Below are positions 7,248 through 12,418 of a stretch of DNA of 12,418 nucleotides, piece by piece. A model generated the notes under the pieces. The model was not told the origin of the DNA, did not search any database, and was given only the letters and a program-made list of their open reading frames with translations. Origin of the DNA: Bacteroidaceae bacterium (lineage in GTDB: Bacteria; Bacteroidota; Bacteroidia; Bacteroidales; Bacteroidaceae); NCBI GenBank assembly GCA_023227685.1, contig JALNVG010000062.1, positions 1 through 12,418 of the forward strand, given 5' to 3'. A program made the translations under genes and the position numbers. Within the stretch, counting starts at the first letter, position 1. Every line of letters begins with the position of its first letter.

Positions 7248-8888
7248 ATGAGAACAAAAAAATCGTCCCAATTTACACCAATCATTATCGCACTCAGTAT
7301 TATTTTCGGCATACTGATCGGGACATTCTATTCCAAGCACTTTGCTGGCAATCGCCTAGGCATTATCAACGGATCATCTAACAAACTTAATGCTCTATTG
7401 CACATCATCGATGATCAATATGTAGACACCGTAAACATTAATGACTTGGTAGAGAAAGCTATGCCCAAAATACTAGCAGAACTTGACCCTCATTCTTCTT
7501 ACATTCCCGCTCAAGATTTAGACGAGGTAAATTCCGAGTTAGAAGGAAGTTTTAGTGGCATTGGCATCCAATTTACTATACAAAATGATACTATCCATGT
7601 GAATGCCGTCATCTCTGGCGGACCTTCCGAAAAAGTTGGTCTCATTGCCGGTGACCGGATTGTTTCTGTTAATGATACTTCTTTTGTCGGCAAAAAATTA
7701 ACCAACGAACTGGCAATGCACACCTTGAAGGGAGCAAAAGGTTCGAAAGTAAAAATAGGCATCAAGCGTACCGGAGAAAAGAATCTCGTCTATTTTAACA
7801 TTACAAGAGGCGAAATTCCACAAAATACCATAGATGCAGCATATATGATTACGGACGATATCGGCTATATTAAGGTTGATAAATTTGGACGCACATCGCA
7901 TATCGAATTGCTCAATGCATTGGCTCAGCTGACACACAACAATTGTAAAGGACTCATTATCGACTTGCGCGGCAACACAGGAGGCTATATGGAGGCAGCC
8001 ACACGTATGGTTAACGAATTCCTTCCCAACGGGAAAACAATAGTCTATGCGAATGGTCGCAAATTCCCACGCAACATAGAATATGCTAACGGTTCAGGTA
8101 GCTGCCAGAAGATACCACTAGTAGTACTTATCGATGAAGGCTCAGCCTCGGCCAGCGAGATTTTCACTGGTGCTATTCAAGACAATGACCGTGGAACAAT
8201 TATCGGCCGGCGCTCTTTCGGAAAAGGACTTGTACAACAGCCTATTGGTTTTAGCGACGGGTCGGCTATTCGACTTACGGTAGCCCGCTATTATACTCCT
8301 TCAGGAAGATGCATTCAACGTCCTTATACAAGTGGATATGACAAAAAGTACAATATGGATATCTACAACCGTTACGAACATGGAGAATTTTTCTCGAGAG
8401 ATAGCATTAAACAAGATAAAAAAGAAAAGTATTATACTTCGATAGGGCGTGTCGTTTATGGTGGCGGCGGCATCATGCCTGACATTTTTGTTCCTGAAGA
8501 TACTACGGGAATGACATCATATCTTTCAAAAGTAATGGACCAAGGGCTGATTATCCAATTTTCTTTCAAGTATACCGACAATAATCGTACCAAGTTAAAT
8601 AAATATGACAATGAAGAAGATTTGCTAAGATATCTCAAATCACAAAATCTGTTGACAAAATTTGTTCACTTTGCTGATAAAAAGCAAATAAAGAGAAGAA
8701 ATATATTAATTCAGAGGTCAAAACGACTATTAGAAAAAGCCATCTACGGAAATATCATTTATAACATATTGGGAAAAGAACAATATGTTGAATTCTTTAA
8801 TCATACGGATAAAACTGTAAAAACAGGAATAAATATTCTCGAAGAAGGCAAATCTTTTCCACAATCACCCAATAAATCCACAAAATAA
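7248..8888 (+). CDS. Membrane-anchored C-terminal processing protease (S41, CtpA/Tsp-type)
   Basis: This 546-residue S41A serine protease acts in the periplasm, held by an N-terminal signal anchor (about residues 11-27, after the basic MRTKKSS). A PDZ domain (about 99-182) with GIGIQF and GGPSEKVGLIAGDRIVSVN recognises substrate C-termini. The catalytic domain follows, with Ser301 in GSASASE and Lys326 in SFGKG forming the Ser-Lys dyad; Asp312 sits where Tsp has Asp441. YTPSGRCIQRP is another family motif. The C-terminal region (about 380-546) is helical and charged. ATG 7248 is chosen because it opens a classic basic-then-hydrophobic anchor 4 nt after the preceding stop. An upstream in-frame ATG at 7194 would overlap the deaminase by 50 nt and add a non-signal-like extension. 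Substrates are unknown; lipoproteins and cell-wall hydrolases are typical for the family. Confidence 0.93.
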   Translation: MRTKKSSQFTPIIIALSIIFGILIGTFYSKHFAGNRLGIINGSSNKLNALLHIIDDQYVDTVNINDLVEKAMPKILAELDPHSSYIPAQDLDEVNSELEGSFSGIGIQFTIQNDTIHVNAVISGGPSEKVGLIAGDRIVSVNDTSFVGKKLTNELAMHTLKGAKGSKVKIGIKRTGEKNLVYFNITRGEIPQNTIDAAYMITDDIGYIKVDKFGRTSHIELLNALAQLTHNNCKGLIIDLRGNTGGYMEAATRMVNEFLPNGKTIVYANGRKFPRNIEYANGSGSCQKIPLVVLIDEGSASASEIFTGAIQDNDRGTIIGRRSFGKGLVQQPIGFSDGSAIRLTVARYYTPSGRCIQRPYTSGYDKKYNMDIYNRYEHGEFFSRDSIKQDKKEKYYTSIGRVVYGGGGIMPDIFVPEDTTGMTSYLSKVMDQGLIIQFSFKYTDNNRTKLNKYDNEEDLLRYLKSQNLLTKFVHFADKKQIKRRNILIQRSKRLLEKAIYGNIIYNILGKEQYVEFFNHTDKTVKTGINILEEGKSFPQSPNKSTK

Positions 8889-8900
8889 GCAAGAGTGGAT

Positions 8901-9443
8901 ATGAATAATGAAAAAGCTGAACTTCGTAAAGAAATACGTAAGAAAAAGGCTGGACACTCAACATCAGAATTGAGTGCCTTGTCTGATATTATTTTATCTC
9001 TATTGGAAGAACAAGTTGTTTTTCAAATCGCCAATACAATATTACTTTATGAATCATTGCCTGATGAAGTACAGACTCAAGAATTTATAAAGAAATGGAG
9101 CAAAAGCAAACAGATTATACTTCCTGTAGTTGTAGGTGACATCTTGAGACTTCGAATGTACGAAGACGAAAAATCAATGAAAACCGGAGCCTACGGAATA
9201 AAAGAACCGATGGGGAAAGTTTTTTCAGATTTCGGAACTATAGATTTAGCTATTGTACCCGGTATGGCCTTCGATAAGGAAGGACACCGACTAGGACGTG
9301 GAAAAGGTTATTATGACAAATTACTACCACAAATAGCAACACCGAAAATTGGAATTTGTTTTCCTTTTCAACTCGTTGATAAGGTACCAATAGAGTCACA
9401 GGATGTCAAAATGGATTTTATTATTACACAAAAATTATATTAA
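8901..9443 (+). CDS. 5-formyltetrahydrofolate cyclo-ligase
   Basis: A 180-residue cytoplasmic enzyme (5-FCL, MTHFS) that uses ATP to convert 5-formyl-THF to 5,10-methenyl-THF, returning stored folate to the one-carbon pool. Family marks seen are the basic N-terminal helix KAELRKEIRKKK, ESLPDEVQTQEF (51-62) in the folate side, VPGMAFD at 119-125, and the ATP-binding loop GRGKGYYDKLL at 132-142. Length is typical. The ATG at 8901 is preferred; a GTG at 8895 in frame would add only two residues and is the usual automated alternative. It is 12 nt after the protease. Together with dCMP deaminase in the same cluster it links to dTMP synthesis, since both dUMP and folate are needed there. Confidence 0.93.
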   Translation: MNNEKAELRKEIRKKKAGHSTSELSALSDIILSLLEEQVVFQIANTILLYESLPDEVQTQEFIKKWSKSKQIILPVVVGDILRLRMYEDEKSMKTGAYGIKEPMGKVFSDFGTIDLAIVPGMAFDKEGHRLGRGKGYYDKLLPQIATPKIGICFPFQLVDKVPIESQDVKMDFIITQKLY

Positions 9444-9457
9444 AGAAATATTTAAAG

Positions 9458-10249
9458 ATGAAAACAAATTATCATACACATACGGAAAGGTGCCACCACG
9501 CTGTTGGCAGTGATGAAGAATACGTATTAAGTGCCATCAAAGGAAATTACAAAGAGCTCGGCTTTTCCGACCATACGCCTTGGAAATACGGATCAAACTA
9601 TGTTTCCGACATACGCATGCTACCCGACGAACTATCAGGATATGTAGAAAGCATCAATAAACTGAAAGAAAAATATAAAGATCAAATCAGCATTAAAATC
9701 GGTCTTGAATGTGAATATTTCCCAAGTTATATGTATTGGTTAAAAACCCAAATCAAAAAATACAATCTCGATTATATTATATACGGAAACCATTTCTTTC
9801 ATTCGGATGAAAAATTCAGATATTTTGCAAAATACACTACTACCGTTGATATGCTCGACCTCTACGAAGAAAGCACAATTGAGGGCCTGGAAACAGGGCT
9901 CTATGCTTATCTAGCACATCCCGATCTATTTATTCTTTCTTATCCCGAGTTTGATAGGCACTGCCGACTAATGAGCAGACATATTTGTCGCACAGCAGCC
10001 CGGTTGAATATTCCATTAGAGTATAACTTAAGTTACAATTGGAATAAGAAAAGTAAAAGCGACATCATATTTCCATGTCCCGATTTCTGGCAAATAGCAG
10101 TTAACGAAGGTTGCAAAGCCATAATCGGGCTTGATGCACACGACAATAAAATTTTGGAAGACACTACCTTATACGACAATGCGCTAGCACAATTAAATGA
10201 ATTAAAAATTGAAGTTGTAGATACGATACCATTCCTCACTGCAAAATGA
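9458..10249 (+). CDS. PHP-domain phosphatase, histidinol-phosphatase-like (HisJ/HisK type)
   Basis: A 263-residue member of the PHP (polymerase and histidinol phosphatase) superfamily. All metal-binding positions are recognisable: His6 and His8 in YHTHT, a Cys12-His13-His14 group, Asp38-His39 in FSDHTPW, Glu84 in GLECEYFP, His112 in GNHFF, His154 in LAHPDLF, and Asp226 and His228 in GLDAHD. These fit the trinuclear site of HisJ-like histidinol phosphatases, which remove phosphate from L-histidinol phosphate in histidine synthesis. No other histidine genes lie in the window, so a related phosphoester substrate is possible. It is the last gene of the cluster, 14 nt after the cyclo-ligase, and converges with the DciA-like gene only 8 nt beyond its stop. 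Confidence 0.82.
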   Translation: MKTNYHTHTERCHHAVGSDEEYVLSAIKGNYKELGFSDHTPWKYGSNYVSDIRMLPDELSGYVESINKLKEKYKDQISIKIGLECEYFPSYMYWLKTQIKKYNLDYIIYGNHFFHSDEKFRYFAKYTTTVDMLDLYEESTIEGLETGLYAYLAHPDLFILSYPEFDRHCRLMSRHICRTAARLNIPLEYNLSYNWNKKSKSDIIFPCPDFWQIAVNEGCKAIIGLDAHDNKILEDTTLYDNALAQLNELKIEVVDTIPFLTAK

Positions 10250-10257
10250 TATCATTA

Positions 10258-10548
10258 TTAATGAAATATAATATCGTTTATTACAGTTGCCCCAGCCTTC
10301 TGATTAAGTTGAAGAATGAGCTTTTCGCGACTCATCATCAAATCTTGACGGAGCACTGAAGACGAGACATGAACAAACAAAACCTGATTACGAATATATA
10401 GATTGCTGGTATAAGATGCTATGGAAGAACCGAGAATTTCGGGCCATGCATTCAGCAATCGCTGTTCGTTCAAGGGTGATTCAAGACCTTCATTTCGAAG
10501 ATACTGCTGCACCAGCAATCCAATAGGTTGTGCTTCTTTACGTTTCAT
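10258..10548 (-). CDS. DUF721/DciA-family protein (candidate helicase loader)
   Basis: A 96-residue small basic protein with the DUF721 pattern: MKRKEAQPIGLLVQQYLR as leading helix, LLNAWPEILG with the conserved Trp35, ASYTSNLYIRNQVLFVHVSS as the central strands, then LRQDLMMSREKLILQLNQ. This family includes DciA, shown in other bacteria to work with the replicative helicase DnaB where DnaC or DnaI is absent. The residues here fit the KH-like core without the long extension present in some DciA proteins. A role in helicase loading is inferred from family, not shown. It follows recF by one nucleotide (TAA, A, ATG), with a GGAGG site inside the recF end, so co-translation is very likely. Confidence 0.85.
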   Translation of the reverse strand: MKRKEAQPIGLLVQQYLRNEGLESPLNEQRLLNAWPEILGSSIASYTSNLYIRNQVLFVHVSSSVLRQDLMMSREKLILQLNQKAGATVINDIIFH

Positions 10549-10549
10549 T

Positions 10550-11656
10550 TTATTCCTCCACCTTCTCCGTCACCGCACCATCACTCACATAAAACATCTT
10601 ATAATCACTATTTACCTCACTCAATATGCGACTCAGGTTCTCACGATTTGTATCAGTAATAAATATCTGACCAAATTTATCTCCAGCCACCAACTCGATA
10701 ATACGCCCCACACGCGAGACATCGAGCTTATCAAAAATATCATCGAGTAACAACAGAGGCACCGTAGGCCGCGTAAGTTTCAAAAAATAGAACTGAGCCA
10801 ATTTTAAAGCCACCAAATACGTTTTATTTTGTCCCTGAGATCCCTCTTTCTTGATAGGGAATTCACCGAGCAACATATTCAAATCATCCCGATGAACACC
10901 ACACAATGAAAATCCCATGATTTTATCCCTTTCGCGACTCGCCTTCAATTTATCCAACAAAGATGCATTCTCCGCATGCGACTGGTATTGCAAACTCACC
11001 TGCTCTTTATCTTGAGAAATAAAAGAATACAGAGATTGAAAAATAGGAATAAATTCACTAATAAAATTCTTTCGTTTGCTATAAACAATATCACCCGATT
11101 GCGCCATGACTTCCTCCAAAATGAGAAATAAAGCCTCATCAACAGGTGCCTTGCTTTTCAATAGTACATTCCGTTGAGCCAAAGCCTTGTTATAACGAAT
11201 CAAGGCATCCATATACGCCTTATCATACTGAGAAATAACGATATCCATAAAGCGACGACGTTCCTCACTCCCATCAGATATTAAACCGACGTCCGAAGGC
11301 GCCACCATTACCAGAGGAATAAGACCAATATGATCTGAAAAACGAGTATAAGGCTTTTTATTCCTTTTCAATTGTTTTTTCACCCTTCGTTTCATACCAC
11401 AATAAATTTCCTCAGTTGTCCCATCTTCCGTTTCATAAGAGCCTTGAATCATAAAGAAATTTTCGTCATGCCGGATATTCTGAGAATCAAGAGGATTGCC
11501 GGAACTTTTACAGAACGACAAATAATAGATTGCATCCAACAAATTTGTTTTTCCCATGCCGTTCAAGCCGAAAAAGCAGTTCAACTTAACGGAAAAGTCG
11601 AGTTCAACTTGTTCCAGATTCTTATAATTCAGTATAGAAAGATGTTTTAATATCAT
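10550..11656 (-). CDS. recF: DNA replication and repair protein RecF
   Basis: RecF is an SMC-like ATPase that binds gapped DNA and, with RecO and RecR, helps place RecA at stalled forks. The 368 residues match the family. Walker A is GLNGMGKT at 30-37, the ABC signature-like loop is SQGQ at 273-276 in EGSQGQNKTYLVALKLAQF, and Walker B with the D-loop is LLLLDDIFDKLD at 301-312. MVAPSDVGLISDGSEERRRF (117-136) is a RecF-specific block in the arm region. The ATG at 11656 gives the typical start ILKHLSILNYKNL. The usual dnaA-dnaN-recF linkage is not seen; instead it is the first gene of a two-gene operon with the DciA-like gene and is divergent from the TPR protein gene. Confidence 0.96.
   Translation of the reverse strand: MILKHLSILNYKNLEQVELDFSVKLNCFFGLNGMGKTNLLDAIYYLSFCKSSGNPLDSQNIRHDENFFMIQGSYETEDGTTEEIYCGMKRRVKKQLKRNKKPYTRFSDHIGLIPLVMVAPSDVGLISDGSEERRRFMDIVISQYDKAYMDALIRYNKALAQRNVLLKSKAPVDEALFLILEEVMAQSGDIVYSKRKNFISEFIPIFQSLYSFISQDKEQVSLQYQSHAENASLLDKLKASRERDKIMGFSLCGVHRDDLNMLLGEFPIKKEGSQGQNKTYLVALKLAQFYFLKLTRPTVPLLLLDDIFDKLDVSRVGRIIELVAGDKFGQIFITDTNRENLSRILSEVNSDYKMFYVSDGAVTEKVEE
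10555..10559 (-). promoter_or_regulatory. Strong Shine-Dalgarno site of the DciA-like gene
   Basis: On the minus strand GGAGG lies 6 bases before the ATG and is made of the last sense codons of recF (GTG GAG GAA TAA). Other genes in this window show no comparable site, so this one decides the start at 10548 and points to coupling with recF. Confidence 0.75.
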
Positions 11657-11678
11657 AAACGCTTATTCATTTCACTTA

Positions 11679-11686
11679 CAAAAGTA
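11679..11686 (-). promoter_or_regulatory. -7 element of the recF promoter
   Basis: On the minus strand TACTTTTG followed by T is a perfect TAnnTTTG box. A start near 11672 leaves about 15 nt before the recF ATG. No good -33 element is seen. Confidence 0.55.
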
Positions 11687-11737
11687 ACAAGAAATTCTGC
11701 TATTTTATGTATTTATTTAAAAAAATATGCCTGCAAA

Positions 11738-11768
11738 TTTCTTTTATCAATTAAAAAAACTACTTTTG
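11738..11768 (+). promoter_or_regulatory. Promoter of the TPR protein gene
   Basis: TTTC (11738-11741), a three-of-four match to the -33 TTTG, is 19 bases before TACTTTTG (11761-11768), a perfect -7 box followed by C. The leader would be about 43 nt and ends in an A-rich run typical of Bacteroidota start regions. Confidence 0.65.
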
Positions 11769-11815
11769 CATTTCGTAATATAATATTTTGAATAACAACA
11801 AAAAAATTAAATAAA

Positions 11816-12418
11816 ATGGCAGACAAAAAGAACCAGAACGATAATCTGAATGTAGAAGGTGCACTCAATGAATCAGAAGCATTTATTATCAAGCATAAAA
11901 ATGTGATTTTGGGTACTATTGTAGGTGTCCTTATTATCATTACAGGCTTTCTCTTATATAATAAAGAATATATTAAGCCACGCGAACACAAAGCACAGAT
12001 CGCCATCTTCAAAGGCCAGGAGTATTTTGAACAAAATGCTTATCAACAAGCCATCAATGGCGACAGCATTGGCTATATCGGATTTTTAAAAATAGCTGAA
12101 AATTTCAGCGGGACAAAAACAGCTAATCTGGCCAATGCTTATGCCGGCATCTGCTACGCAAAGTTAGGCAACTACAAAGAAGCTTTAGATTATTTAAATA
12201 AATTCAATGGTAAAGACGAGATGGCAACTCCGGCGATAATAGGTGCCGTCGGCAATTGTTATGCGGAACTTGGCAACTTGGACAAAGCCTCCTCTCAACT
12301 TTTAAAAGCAGCTGAAAAAGCTGACAACAGTACTTTAAGCCCGATTTTCTTGATGCAAGCAGGTGAAATCCTAGTCAAACAAGGTAAGTATGACGATGCA
12401 GTAAAGGCTTATACACAA
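11816..12418 (+). CDS. Membrane-anchored tetratricopeptide repeat protein (N-terminal part)
   Basis: This gene runs off the right edge; 201 codons are present with no stop. It starts MADKKNQNDNLNVEGALNES, a hydrophilic cytoplasmic tail. One hydrophobic helix follows at about 29-48 (NVILGTIVGVLIIITGFLLY). The rest would then lie outside the inner membrane. TPR-like helix pairs follow: about 103-136 (ANAYAGICYAKLGNYKEALDY), 138-171 (GAVGNCYAELGNLDKASSQL) and from 175 (MQAGEILVKQGKYDDAVKAY). The tail-helix-TPR layout resembles YfgM-like ancillary translocon proteins and the TPR protein often found beside recF in Bacteroidales, but no partner can be named from sequence. It has its own divergent promoter. 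Confidence 0.88.
   Translation, partial: MADKKNQNDNLNVEGALNESEAFIIKHKNVILGTIVGVLIIITGFLLYNKEYIKPREHKAQIAIFKGQEYFEQNAYQQAINGDSIGYIGFLKIAENFSGTKTANLANAYAGICYAKLGNYKEALDYLNKFNGKDEMATPAIIGAVGNCYAELGNLDKASSQLLKAAEKADNSTLSPIFLMQAGEILVKQGKYDDAVKAYTQ

Noticed and set aside
8895..8900. GTG start for the folate cyclo-ligase
   Set aside because: It adds only two residues; the ATG at 8901 is a better codon and leaves a normal 12-nt gap.
10245..10256. Perfect 12-bp palindrome AATGATATCATT at the end of the PHP gene, considered as terminator or operator
   Set aside because: It is entirely within AT-rich sequence, has no loop or T-run, and spans a stop codon between convergent genes; chance is likely.
10421..10750. 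Plus-strand open frame of 109 codons opposite recF and the DciA-like gene
   Set aside because: It lies wholly antisense to two well-supported genes, has no family resemblance and no promoter; a shadow frame.
1..12418. Undescribed defence, mobile or secretion system
   Set aside because: All long frames match known housekeeping families or a short lipoprotein; no transposase, integrase, direct-repeat array or clustered unknown genes were found.

Overview
The window is an AT-rich stretch of ordinary, apparently core, chromosome from a member of the Bacteroidota, most likely Bacteroidales. Three things point there. Every predicted transcription unit starts behind a TAnnTTTG(C/T) element, the -7 box of Bacteroidota housekeeping promoters. 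Most start codons lack a clear Shine-Dalgarno sequence and sit in A-rich leaders. The gene set also fits (MarC, Crp-like regulator, guaA, gapA, cytoplasmic Dcp, CtpA-type S41 protease, recF paired with a DUF721/DciA gene). I cannot fix the genus from sequence alone.

Layout. Left edge (1-1129): the 5' part of a MarC-family membrane protein gene reads leftward off the window, and a divergent Crp/Fnr-type regulator reads rightward. The regulator converges on guaA (GMP synthase, minus strand), with a probable bidirectional terminator between them. A 318-bp divergent region then separates guaA from gapA (glycolytic GAPDH), which ends in a strong 12-bp hairpin terminator.

Centre (4199-10249): a tight six-gene plus-strand cluster. 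In order it holds a cytoplasmic M3 metallopeptidase (Dcp-like), a small lipoprotein with an acidic, possibly surface-export, N-terminus, dCMP deaminase, a membrane-anchored PDZ/S41 C-terminal processing protease, 5-formyltetrahydrofolate cyclo-ligase, and a PHP-family histidinol-phosphatase-like enzyme. Gaps are -4 to 14 nt, so it is probably one operon. dCMP deaminase and the folate cyclo-ligase both feed thymidylate synthesis (dUMP and the folate pool). The peptidases and lipoprotein concern protein turnover and the envelope.

Right edge (10258-12418): recF and a DciA-like gene form a two-gene minus-strand operon, one nucleotide apart, with an unusually good GGAGG site for the second gene. 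A divergent, membrane-anchored TPR protein runs off the right end.

No tRNA, rRNA, CRISPR array, insertion sequence, prophage or defence system is visible. I found no clear undescribed system. The points most worth checking are the recF-DciA coupling, the lipoprotein in the peptidase operon, the uniform set of promoter elements, and the bidirectional terminator.
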